DNA of 64,000 bases from Planctomycetota bacterium (GTDB lineage: Bacteria > Planctomycetota > UBA1135 > UBA2386). Position 1 is the first letter of the stretch, and the number at the start of each line of letters is the position of its first letter. Location of the stretch: positions 186,001 through 250,000 of the forward strand of contig JACKIB010000007.1 in the NCBI GenBank assembly GCA_020638695.1. Direction: 5' to 3'. Made by a program: the position numbers and the translations under genes. The notes beneath the pieces were generated by a model. It was not told the DNA's origin. It worked only from the letters and a program-made list of their open reading frames with translations, and searched no databases. Positions 26,977 through 34,350 of the stretch are shown here, in pieces.

Positions 26977-27324
26977 CCCATCCCCCGGACCCGTGTGGCG
27001 AAGCGCACCATCTCCTTGATGCCGACAAACCGGCCACTCTTGTAGTTGGTGGATCCGATCGCAGAGAAGGCCGCGGTTGCGCTGAGCGCTGCGCCGGGGC
27101 CCGGGTCCTCGGTGTTCTTGTGGTAGACGTCCACTGTCAGGCTTCCCGACCCATCGTTGTCGATGGTCTCGAAGGTGAAGATGGCGTTGTCCGCTTCCCT
27201 CGGGAACCAAGGGCTGAAGATGATCGCGCCGTTGGGGAGGAACTGTCCGATGTACATTGCGCGATGCTCCGGGGCACGGGTGGTCTGGACCGAACTGGAG
27301 TCCGTGGCCCGCGCCGCGCGGGTT

Positions 27325-30300
27325 TCACCTCGGCTCCATCCCCAAGGCTGATCGAGAGGACGGGTTTCGCAGGGATTTCTGGTTTTTTCTTCGCAGCCGC
27401 GCAGCCAGCCGAGCACTGGCCTTGATGAGGAGTCGGCGCGCGACTCCAAGGCGAACTCCGAGTTCGTCGAAGTCGATCGCGCCGTGCTCGAGGAAGAACT
27501 CCAGGATTGCTCTCTGCAACCGGCAGCCGCGCATGCCGAGGAAGACCTCGCGAAGAGGCTCGGTTCCGAGGGCAACGGGTTCGACGGTTGCGGGAAGACC
27601 TTGCTCAGGGAGGGAGTCGGGTCAGCCAGGGCTGTTGCCAGCCCTGGCTTCCCACAGATCCGGACGTGCAGGATTCCCGCATCCGGCTCTTCGTGGCACG
27701 GTCTCACTGGTGACGAAGTTGCGAGTGGATGGCGACCGCGGGGGGCAGCGGATAGCGCGCACAGAAGGCGAGCCACCATTCCCATGGTCGGCGAGCGGAG
27801 GCGGAGCGGCGCATGAGCCACTTTCGCCACAGCTTGAGCAGTCCGCTCCGGAAGAGCCAGAGTGCCGCCGAGTTACCCGTGATCCCGTAGTACGCGCAGT
27901 GGCCCTTGACCTTGCGGCTCAGGGTCGCGTGCTGTTCTCGAACCGGCCGATGGCGATTCTGGCGACACCAGACCCCCACGGCGCTCAGGGCGCGGCGGAG
28001 GCGCTTGGCCGCCGTCTTCTGCTTCACGACCCAGTAGCCACGCAGCGAGCGCTGCCACAGGTGCGTGAAACCGAGAAAGTCGAAGCTCTCGGGACCCTCG
28101 GGGGCGCTGCCGTCACCGGGGCGCTCGAAGTTCAATTGCTTCGTCTTCTCGGGATGGAGCGTCAGGCCGTACTTCGCAAACCGCTGCGGCAGGACCGCAT
28201 AGACCCGCTCCGCGTCGTCGCGGTACTCGAACACGATCACGAAGTCGTCGGCGTAACGGACGAGGTACGCTCGTCCGCGCAGACGCGACTTCACCATCGT
28301 CTCGAACCACACGTCGAGCACGGTGTGCAGGTACACGTTCGCGAGGATCGGTGAGATCACCCCACCCTGAGGCGTACCCGATTCCGGCTGCACAATGCTC
28401 CCGGCGTCCAGCCAATGCCGTTAGCGTCCCCTTCGTCCCGTAGGGGTCCACTTTGAGCGTGGCTTGTTCGAGACGCGCGGGCGGAACGGTGAGGACGGCG
28501 CTTGTCGCGTGATCTGGCGATTCTGTGGGTAGGAGTTGGACAACGTGAGCTGCCGAATCTGAGTCGGCTCGGAACAGACGAACGAGGTGTTGGCCGAAAC
28601 ACAGGACCGCGCCCTTCTGCGAGATCTCGTGCAGCGGGGAATCGTGAACCTCAGCCGCAGCGGCCATGAGGTAGCGCGAGATTCCCAGAAAGAGCATCGT
28701 GGCGCAGATTTCCTGGCGCACACCTTGTGCCTTGTGCGAGTGGAACTGCCTCGGGTCCAGGTAGTCAGACTTGAGAGTCTTGTAGAGTTCCTCCGACTCC
28801 CAACGGAGCTTGTAGAGTTGGGTGAGGCATTCTCAAGACCACTCCCCGCGAGCAAGCGACGTGAGGAACACGGCTGGGCCGTCCGGTCCCTGAGTCCTGA
28901 TAGCTCGCAGCTTGACCCTCTGAGCCTGGCAACTCGCTTTCCGGGCAGGTCAAGTAGACGACTGCGTCGTTCGCTTCGGTGGCAAGAAACTCCGCGATCG
29001 CGGGGAACGTCGAACTCACCGGCGTCCGAACCAGGAAGTCGACCCGCGCGTCGAGGAGGGCTCGGATCATCTCGGCCGATGGGTAGCCACGATCGAGCAC
29101 GAGGATGTCGCCGGGGCTGAGGAACTGAAGATGCTCCTCGAGCAGAATCGACCGCTCGCACGAAGCGTGTCCCCGGACGGCGACGTCGACGGGTGTGCGA
29201 CTACAGACGTTGACCAGCGCGCTCGCGAGCACCTGCACGGCATAGGCACCGGAAGGGCGACCGAACTCGCGATCCAGCTCAGGACTCCGCTTGACGTTGA
29301 TCTTGCATCCGTCGACTGCGCATACCTGCCGACCACGGAACGAGGACGCGTCCGGGAAGTCATCCAACATCTTCTGCCAGACGGCATGCACCAGCGAGCG
29401 CAGAAACTCGGGAGCGACCTTCTCCCGTGCCGTGCAGAACGAGGCGGCGGTCACTGGCTTCGTCGAGGGAAGATCGATCTCGAAGTCCGTGGCCTGATCC
29501 CAAAAAGTGTTCAGGAGATGCCGGTAGCCGCGACGACGGTTGCCGTCGCCTGCCATGAACAGCAGGATCGCGATCAGAAGTTCTGGGCTGAGTGCACCGC
29601 AGCGACTGAAATCGCGATCGCCAACGCGGACATCCTCGATGTCTCAGCTCGCGGAGCAAGCCAGAGAGAAACTTGTGTGCACGAGGAATCGTGATTCCGT
29701 CAGACCGAATTTGAGCTAGCTTCTTGTGTGCCAGCCATGGTGAGAACCGCCTCTTTTCAGAACAAAAATGCGCGAGTGACCGCGCATTGATTGACCGACC
29801 CAGATCATACAGCTTGCGACACGCGCGTGCCAGCAGACACCTGCTTGTTTGCACAACCGAGAATCGATTGCTGGCAACCTTGACCTTGTTTGGCAGATGC
29901 TCGACAGACCGTCAGGTCGCGTTGTTCGCCACGACTCGCGCGACGCTCGAGGAACCGCGCTCGGGGACGCTCTCGCGCGAGATTCTCACAGCGCCGATCA
30001 GGTGCAGACTGGGAGGCTAACGGCATTGGGCGTCCAGCACACCCGCATTCAGCCACTTGCCGATCAGGCGCGTCAGCACGCCGTCACGCATCCGCTGGCG
30101 CAGGATCTCCCGAAGATGGTGGTGCGCAAGCGTGCCGAAGCAGTCACGAATGTCTGCCTCCACCACGTAGCCACCCCCCAGCGACATCACTCCCTCTCGC
30201 AGCGTCCGCAGTGCATCGTGCGCTGAGCGGCCGGGCCGGAAGCCGAAACTGCACGGCAGGAAGTCCTGCTCGTACACCGCTTCCAGAACCATCACCACTG

Positions 30301-31552
30301 CGCGTTGCAGCACCTTGTCCTCGAACGTCGGGATGCCCAGTGGCCGCATCCGCCCATCACCTTTCGGAATATGGACGCGGCGGACCGCGGGAGCGCGGTA
30401 CAAGCCCGACTTCGCGCGGTCGAGCAGCGATTGGAGGTTCGCCTCCAAGTCGCCCTCGTACTCCGCGGCGGTCACGCCGTCCACGCCAACCGCTCCGTCC
30501 TTGCGCGTGCGGCGGAACGCCTCACGGAGCAAGTCCAGGTCGATATGATGTGCCAGAGTGGTGAACACCCACTCCGGATGCTCCGTTGCCTTCCGTGCTA
30601 CCCACTGCAATCCAGGGGAGATGAAGGTCGAGCTCTTCGTCTCGGTCATCGGTCCTCGCAGCAGTTCCGCACCACGGCTCGCCCTTCCCTCCGACGGGTC
30701 CCTGCGGTTTGGTTCCCCGCCCTCTTCGGTACTACGGCTCGCTCCGACTTCTCGACGCCCGTCCCACCTCGCTTCGTTTCCTTCGCTCGGTGGTACCTCG
30801 GTTGCACCCACTTGCTTCGCGGGGTCGGAGGATGCGCCTTCCCCGCCGGGCTTCGCATGCCGCGCCCGCCAGCGGCTCGTCTCCGAGGAGGCGTCGAGAT
30901 CTCCCAGGTTCCTGGGGAGTCCGATAGCAGACGCGCTCCGCGCTCTGACCCCGACGAGGTCAGCGGCGCCATGTCCATGCAGCGCCGTCGATGTTGCCTT
31001 CCGTGTCTCTCACCACGTCGGCCCTCGCCACTACTTCGTTTTCGAGGCTCAATCACGCAGCTCATCTGCTCACTGTCTACGCTTCGCAGCCAGGGTCGCC
31101 CCTGCACCACGCAAGACTCGCTTCCGGCTGGTGGACCACCTTGGCCGGGCGGGGTTGGTCACCCGCGGGACTCCGAAGAAGGTTTCAGTTCACACATTCA
31201 CCTCCACCAGGCTTCACCTGGCGCACGAGAGAGAGAGAGAGCCGACCTCGTCATCAGGCCAAGCAACACGGCGGCGTTCCTCCCGCGTCCGCGCACGCAG
31301 GTACTCCGCCCGCACTTCCCGAAGCAGCGTGCAGGACATCGCCATGACGTCGTCGACCACCTGCCCGCCCGTGACCTTCGCCAGCAGCCGAACCAGCGCT
31401 TCCTGGACGTGATCCGCCGCGTCGAGGCCCCGCACACCCATCGTCGCGGCCATCTTGTTCAGGCGCGGAAGCGCTGCCTCGAGATCGAGCAAGGTCACCG
31501 CAGGCGGGTTCAGCCCACCGCCCCGTTCGAGATCACGCTCCGCTCGCATCAT
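27325..31552 (-). CDS. Sigma-like factor split by a group II intron
   Basis: Exon 1 (31552-31227) encodes ALPRLNKMAATMGVRGL-DAADHVQEALVRLLAKV, which resembles sigma region 2 of ECF-type factors; exon 2 (27615-27325) encodes LQRAILEFFLEHGAIDFDEL and VRLGVARRLLIKASARL, a region-4-like helix-turn-helix. Spliced, the product would be about 204 aa, the usual ECF size. Exon 1 ends in (TC)7; as written the two exons are one dinucleotide out of frame, and six TC units would join them exactly. ATG 31552 follows GAGGTG. It is the first gene of the minus-strand block, so it may control the genes behind it. The assignment as a sigma factor is by pattern only. Confidence 0.6.
27616..27689 (-). ncRNA. Group II intron domains V and VI
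   Basis: Domain V is 34 nt long (27689-27656), begins GAGCCGGATGCGGGA with the catalytic AGC near its base, and closes with TCCGGATCT. Domain VI follows with an 11-bp stem AGCCAGGGCTG-GCAA-CAGCCCTGGCT and a probable branch-point A just after it. The two helices are intact. Confidence 0.85.
28413..30028 (-). mobile_element. IS4-family-like element, copy B (1616 bp)
   Basis: Bounded by the same 13-bp repeats CAATGCCGTTAGC / GCTAACGGCATTG as copy A and flanked by a perfect 10-bp duplication GGCGTCCAGC (28403-28412 and 30029-30038). It is inserted in the reverse transcriptase gene of the group II intron. It is 9 bases longer than copy A. Confidence 0.9.
28430..29790 (-). pseudogene. IS4-type transposase, copy B, frameshifted
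   Basis: The longest open part (29556-28765) reads MAGDGNRRRGYRHLLNTFWD, VCAVDGCKINVKRSPELDRE, ILVLDRGYPSAEMIRALLDA, and breaks after PSRVPHVACS; the Y(2)R(3)E(6)K block and the end QGVRQEICATMLFLGISRYL follow in other frames. It is better preserved than copy A but still broken in at least three places. DDE residues can be proposed as the Asp of VDG, the Asp of LDRGY and the Glu of WESEE. IS4 membership is clear by the signature. Confidence 0.82.
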
Positions 31553-32017
31553 GACACCTCGCCTGGTTTCCCGTCGCGTGCGGGGGTGCACGCAATCACG
31601 CCCTAGTACCGGTCACCGCACCATCCGTCAACCCGGGGGGAATGCTCGAACGTACCCACACGACGCCTGCGCGTGGTGGTGCGCGAGGCGCAAGCCAGAA
31701 GTGACCCTTGCCGGTGGTCGCGATCGCAGCTACGACGTGAAGGAATTGCGCGAGCTGCTCCAGCGCAAGTAGCCCTCGGCATGGCGCTCGCGTCGGGATC
31801 GAGTTGCCGTGAAAGGGCCCAGCACGTGGGGTCAGAGGATAGGCCTTCCAAGCTGAGATTCCGCTCGCCCAGACCCCGCGCGATCTCCCGCGAACTCGAC
31901 AACACCCTGCCTCGCAACCCCCAAACACACTGCGATCGGCTCCGTCGTACGCAGCGCTCGCGCGTTGCGCGCACAGCTCCGCCACCGACCCACTGCGGGC
32001 CCCCCTGCAACTTCCGA
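31553..32017. other. Region between the sigma-like gene and IS91 remnant
   Basis: No convincing gene. A short plus-strand frame ends SYDVKELRELLQRK at 31772, which could be the tail of a lost gene. The promoter of the minus-strand block should be here. This may also contain the terminus of the IS91-like element. Confidence 0.3.
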
Positions 32018-32362
32018 TCAGTCGAGCGGCAGTCGCGCTGGCGGCGCGCGTGCTGGCGCGACCGGTGGCAACTCGGTGGCAAGCCCGAGGTGGTCGAGAA
32101 TCCGCCGGATCACCACCGGGTCGCTGATGAAGCTCAGTACCTTTCGCCTTCCACCGCACTGGTCGCACAGCAGCACATCCGCGGCAAACACCCGCTTCAG
32201 CAACTCGGCCCAGGGATAGTACCTCCGCCTCTTCCCACCACTCGCGCGTTGGTGCAGCCGCTGCGCGAGCCGCTCCACCGGTGTGAGTACGCCCTCACCC
32301 CCGAATCCGCACGCCCGCTCCGACGATTCCGCTTCGGCCACCTCCGGCACCACGAGCGAACG
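32018..32362 (-). pseudogene. IS91-like transposase fragment, C-terminal part
   Basis: The frame reads SLVVPEVAEAES, LAQRLHQRASGGKRRRYYPW-AELLKRVFAADVLLCDQCGG and VLSFISDPVVIRRILDHLGL, the typical C-terminal blocks (including the CxxC pair) of IS91-family transposases. The N-terminal two thirds are absent; the homologous middle part is at 21873-22518 on the other strand. The break on the right touches the start of the next cassette gene at 32371. Confidence 0.85.
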
Positions 32363-32370
32363 ACACGGTG

Positions 32371-32592
32371 ATGTTCGAAGTGGTGGAGAACCAGCTTCGA
32401 GACAACGACCCGCCGGAGACGCGGGTCACCCTGGACCGACTGGTGGCCGAGGGCCACTCGGTGTCGGAAGCCAAGCGGCTGATCGCGTGCGTAGTCGTGG
32501 CCGAGATGTTCCACGTGATGAAGCATCATGAGCCGTACGACCAGGATCGCTTCGTGGCAGGTCTCCGGGCGCCTGGGCCTCGTTCCGAGTGA
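32371..32592 (+). CDS. Cassette-type small helical protein, altered C-terminus
   Basis: The 73-aa protein starts MFEVVENQLRDNDPPETRVT and has an amphipathic helix AKRLIACVVVAEMFHVMKHH. I know similar short proteins from accessory regions but no function. The last ten residues look replaced: the reading frame ends LRAPGPRSE inside the start region of the following DUF4279 gene, so a deletion may have joined two cassettes and removed the attC between them. It starts right at the IS91-like break point. Confidence 0.55.
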   Translation: MFEVVENQLRDNDPPETRVTLDRLVAEGHSVSEAKRLIACVVVAEMFHVMKHHEPYDQDRFVAGLRAPGPRSE

Positions 32593-32881
32593 GAGCCAGC
32601 TCGCAAACCGAGCCGGCAAGCCGCTACACGGCTGGTTCTTATCATCCGAGACGCACGTGGAGTCACGAGACGCTCGACGTCACCTCGACTGGCTCCTGGA
32701 TCAACTCGAACCGGCTTCTACTCCGCTTCACCAGCTGATTCGTGACGGAGCCAACGCGGATGTGTCGTGCTACTGGCTGTCAGTTGGAGGTCACGGTGGA
32801 CCTGCCTTGTCTCCCTCCCAGATGTTGCGGCTCGGGAGGCTTGAGCTGTGCTGTTGGTTCGATGTGTACTTCGCTGGCTAA
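32528..32881 (+). CDS. Cassette: DUF4279-family protein, probably N-truncated
   Basis: The 117-aa product contains GRLGLVPSESQLANRAGKPL, GWFLSSETHVESRDARRHLD and GHGGPALSPSQMLRLGRLEL, the typical blocks of DUF4279, a small unknown family frequent in integron cassettes and next to toxin-immunity genes. Family members normally have a short strand-helix region before GLVPSE; here it is replaced by residues read in a second frame of the upstream gene, so the 5' end is probably lost. The TAA stop lies within the R'' box of the following attC. Confidence 0.75.
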   Translation: MSRTTRIASWQVSGRLGLVPSESQLANRAGKPLHGWFLSSETHVESRDARRHLDWLLDQLEPASTPLHQLIRDGANADVSCYWLSVGGHGGPALSPSQMLRLGRLELCCWFDVYFAG

Positions 32882-32942
32882 CCCGCCGCAGCAGCAGACG
32901 CCGGCCTTCGGCCGGCGCAGCTGAGCGGCAGAGACGTTGGAC
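32876..32942 (+). other. attC site 5 (67 bp)
   Basis: R'' is GGCTAAC (32876-32882), R' is GTTGGAC (32936-32942). The central stem is GACGCCGGCC-TT-CGGCCGGC, slightly longer than in attC1-4. Arms CCGCAGCAGC and AGCTGAGCGG match the earlier sites. Confidence 0.88.
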
Positions 32943-32989
32943 CGTCAGGTCACACGAGACACGCGATGCACTAGACAGCAGTCATCTGC

Positions 32990-33154
32990 TTGTGCCTGCT
33001 GACGGGCTACCGCGTCTGGCTGGATGCCGTCGAGCTGTTCATCGCCTGGTACTCCGATGCGGTGCCGCCGCTGAAGGCGAGAACCAAGCTCTGGATCTGG
33101 CTTCGAGGGACTGTCGGCATCGCGGCGATCGTGACCGCGCTCGCGACCCTTTAG
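32990..33154 (+). CDS. Cassette: small membrane protein, 54 aa
   Basis: Between two attC sites a frame reads CLLTGYRVWLDAVELFIAWY and TVGIAAIVTALATL, with one or two amphipathic or membrane helices. A TAG lies 15 bases before the TTG used as start, and no ATG or GTG is available, so either TTG is the start or a base is missing upstream. Tiny membrane proteins are common in cassettes. Function unknown. Confidence 0.4.
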   Translation: MCLLTGYRVWLDAVELFIAWYSDAVPPLKARTKLWIWLRGTVGIAAIVTALATL

Positions 33155-33181
33155 CTCCGGACCATGGCGGAGTAGGCTGCG

Positions 33182-33241
33182 GTCCAACACGCCGCAGCAG
33201 CCGAAGGCCTCCGGCCGCGGCTGCGCGGCACGACGCTAGCC
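33182..33241 (+). other. attC site 6 (60 bp)
   Basis: R'' is GTCCAAC (33182-33188); R' is GCTAGCC (33235-33241), one base off the GTTAGCC core, which may lower its activity. The central stem is AGGCC-TCC-GGCC. Confidence 0.75.
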
Positions 33242-33553
33242 ATGTCTGAACCCACGTGGCCCTTCGACCAGCCCCGCAACTGTGCCACCATCTCGTTGCG
33301 ATCCATCGTCTACGACGGCGCTCCCATTCTTCTCGTCTCGCACGACGCCGACGACCACGGCTGGCAGTTCCTGGGCGGCGGCGACTTCACGGAAGCCGAC
33401 GCCTGCGTCATCGCACTGCACGAGGCGGTTGAACTCGATCCAAGCGTTCTGGACCTCGCCGATCTCCCGCCTGGCTGGAGGGCGTGGCGCCGGTCAGTGT
33501 GTGCGCCATGGCAGCGCGCGCCGTTCCCTCCGGAGCCCGACGAGAATGGCTAA
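33242..33553 (+). CDS. Cassette: unknown protein, 103 aa
   Basis: The protein starts MSEPTWPFDQPRNCATISLR, then has ILLVSHDADDHGWQFLGGGD and VLDLADLPPGWRAWRRSVCA, a pattern I know from a widespread family of about 100 aa without a known role. The ATG touches the end of attC6. The TAA stop lies within R'' of attC7, so the gene fills its cassette completely. Confidence 0.75.
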   Translation: MSEPTWPFDQPRNCATISLRSIVYDGAPILLVSHDADDHGWQFLGGGDFTEADACVIALHEAVELDPSVLDLADLPPGWRAWRRSVCAPWQRAPFPPEPDENG

Positions 33554-33649
33554 CCTGCCGCTGCAGCCGACGAGCGGCGGGCGAGGCCAGATCGCGGGTG
33601 CCGTAGACTTCGAGCCCGCCGCTCGTGGTTGAGCGGCAACACGTTAGCC
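33548..33649 (+). other. attC site 7 (102 bp)
   Basis: R'' is GGCTAAC (33548-33554), R' is GTTAGCC (33643-33649). The variable part is longer than in the other sites and includes GACGAGCGGCGGGC paired with GCCCGCCGCTCGT around a 30-base loop. Confidence 0.85.
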
Positions 33650-33665
33650 TCGCCGGCCGCTGAGC

Positions 33666-34046
33666 ATGTCGCTTCCGAAGGGTGGGTGGCCCCTGTTGGT
33701 CTCCGAGTATCTGGTCGCGGTGCGGGACGCATTCGCCGCGAGGGCCAAGGCGATCGGGCATCGCTGCCGTTCTTGGACATGCGAGCGAGTGGCAGATGCA
33801 GAGTCCGAGTCGCTGTTGGTGTGTGTTAGCAGGGTGACGGTCCGGGTCTGGTCCGATGGCGCAGTCTGGTTTCACGGTCGCGACGGTTCTGCTGCCACCT
33901 CATTCCATGCCTCCCTGCGTGACTCAGAGCCGGCCGAACTCGTCGCGGCGCTCATGCGTTCGCTGGACGCAGACTTGGGTAATCCGGCTAGACTCTCAGA
34001 GATCTGGAGGGCCTTTGGTCCGCACGATGTCGTGTCGGGAGGCTAA
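33666..34046 (+). CDS. Cassette: unknown protein, 126 aa
   Basis: The protein starts MSLPKGGWPLLVSEYLVAVR and has an alternating beta part (LLVCVSRVTVRVWSDGAVWF) followed by a helix (PAELVAALMRSLDADLG). No family recognised; no leader or membrane helix. The TAA stop coincides with an attC R'' box GGCTAAC at 34041-34047, as in other cassettes here. ATG 33666 lies 16 bases after attC7. Confidence 0.7.
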   Translation: MSLPKGGWPLLVSEYLVAVRDAFAARAKAIGHRCRSWTCERVADAESESLLVCVSRVTVRVWSDGAVWFHGRDGSAATSFHASLRDSEPAELVAALMRSLDADLGNPARLSEIWRAFGPHDVVSGG

Positions 34047-34090
34047 CCGGAAGTTCGAGCGGCCTCGACAAGCGCTAGGATCGGTTGTGA
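34041..34090 (+). other. Degenerate or truncated attC site
   Basis: A good R'' box GGCTAAC opens the site, but the R' side is only GTTGTGA at 34084-34090 and the internal stem is a five-base TCGAG/CTCGA. The site is shorter than its neighbours and probably inactive or truncated. Confidence 0.4.
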
Positions 34091-34239
34091 TGCCTACAGT
34101 CCTTCGGATCGGCTCCACGAGGTTCTTCTTCTACAGCAACGAGGGGAACGAGCCGCCGCACATTCACATCGAGCAAGCCGGGGCACTCGCCAGTTCTGGC
34201 GTCTGTTGTGCCTTCCGGGCGCTTCCGGCCGCCCCCTAA
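34090..34239 (+). pseudogene. Cassette: DUF4160-family fragment
   Basis: The first 33 residues, MPTVLRIGSTRFFFYSNEGN-EPPHIHIEQAGALA, match the N-terminal half of DUF4160, a small family often paired with DUF2442 in toxin-antitoxin-like cassettes. After ALA the expected FWL block is missing and the frame ends after 49 aa instead of about 85, so the gene is truncated or has an internal deletion. The TAA stop lies in the next attC R'' box. Confidence 0.7.
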
Positions 34240-34327
34240 CGATGACGAGCAGAATGTCGAAGCCGCGCAACCTGGCGATGCAGCCGACGCCATTCCGCGA
34301 CGTGGCTGAGCGCCCTTCGCGTTAGCG
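34234..34327 (+). other. attC-like site 8, end of array
   Basis: CCCTAAC (34234-34240) and GTTAGCG (34321-34327) bound a region containing GCAGCCGACGCCATTC-CGCGACGTGGCTGAGC, which keeps the arms of the family but with a mismatched stem. It is the last such site; the next gene is chromosomal and on the other strand. Confidence 0.6.
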
Positions 34328-34350
34328 TCAGCCCGTCGCAACGCGAGCGC

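Larger units (their letters stand above)
25311..27257 (-). pseudogene. Small beta-rich protein gene interrupted by an IS4-type element
   Basis: The 5' part (27257-26977) encodes MYIGQFLPNGAIIFSPWFPR through EMVRF, the 3' part (25369-25311) ends GWVIFRMLHPTWFNTAVA; together they align with the paralogue at 24906-25304 (its end is EWLLLRLFPAVFFDDA). Between them sits IS copy A with a 9-bp target duplication. Joining the two parts needs a one-base frame change near the junction, so the gene carried an indel as well or the sequence has an error. The start ATG 27257 follows the sigma-like gene by 67 bases. Confidence 0.7.
27704..30649 (-). pseudogene. Group II intron reverse transcriptase/maturase, IS-disrupted
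   Basis: The N-terminal part (30649-30029) has RT blocks GAVGVDGVTAAEYE, VRRVHIPKGDGRMRPLGIPT and SFGFRPGRSAHDAL; the C-terminal part (28412-27704) has SGTPQGGVISPILANVYL, the catalytic VRYADDFVI and the thumb/maturase region WLMRRSASARRPWEW. They are one gene split by IS copy B inside NAGVLDA. Without the IS the protein would be about 440 aa, normal for LtrA-like proteins without an endonuclease domain. ATG 30649 has GAGGA five bases upstream. Splicing or mobility would need a partner enzyme in trans. Confidence 0.9.
27616..31226 (-). mobile_element. Group II intron, interrupted by an IS
   Basis: The 5' end at 31226 is GTGCGCCAGGTG, a canonical group II start. The 3' end at 27616 follows domains V and VI and ends CCCGAC, with an unpaired A seven bases from the end. 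A GAGAGA at 31011-31006 in domain I is complementary to the last exon-1 bases TCTCTC, giving a credible EBS1-IBS1 pair. The intron encodes its own reverse transcriptase and is about 2.0 kb without IS copy B. It is inserted in the sense orientation of the host gene. Confidence 0.88.
19860..34327 (+). mobile_element. Integron cassette array with a 10-kb foreign insert
   Basis: The array begins at the attI core and ends at the last attC-like site before the PAP2-glycosyltransferase gene. It holds four contiguous cassettes (19867-21747), then IS91-like fragments, a minus-strand gene block, a group II intron and two IS4-type copies (21815-32362), then further cassettes (32371-34327). The first four attC sites are 62-63 bp and share a central GACGGCGCTTCGCGCCG-like stem, the homogeneity seen in sedentary chromosomal integrons. 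Confidence 0.85.

Noticed and set aside
26895..27830. A 311-aa frame joining the small beta-rich protein to upstream sequence
   Set aside because: The upstream 190 residues run through intron domains V/VI and exon 2 in the wrong frame; only the part from ATG 27257 matches the paralogue.
25370..30028. GTTAGC in the IS4-type ends resembles the attC core GTTAGCC
   Set aside because: The ends are ordinary 13-bp inverted repeats with 9-10 bp target duplications and no attC arms, so insertion by IntI is not needed to explain them.
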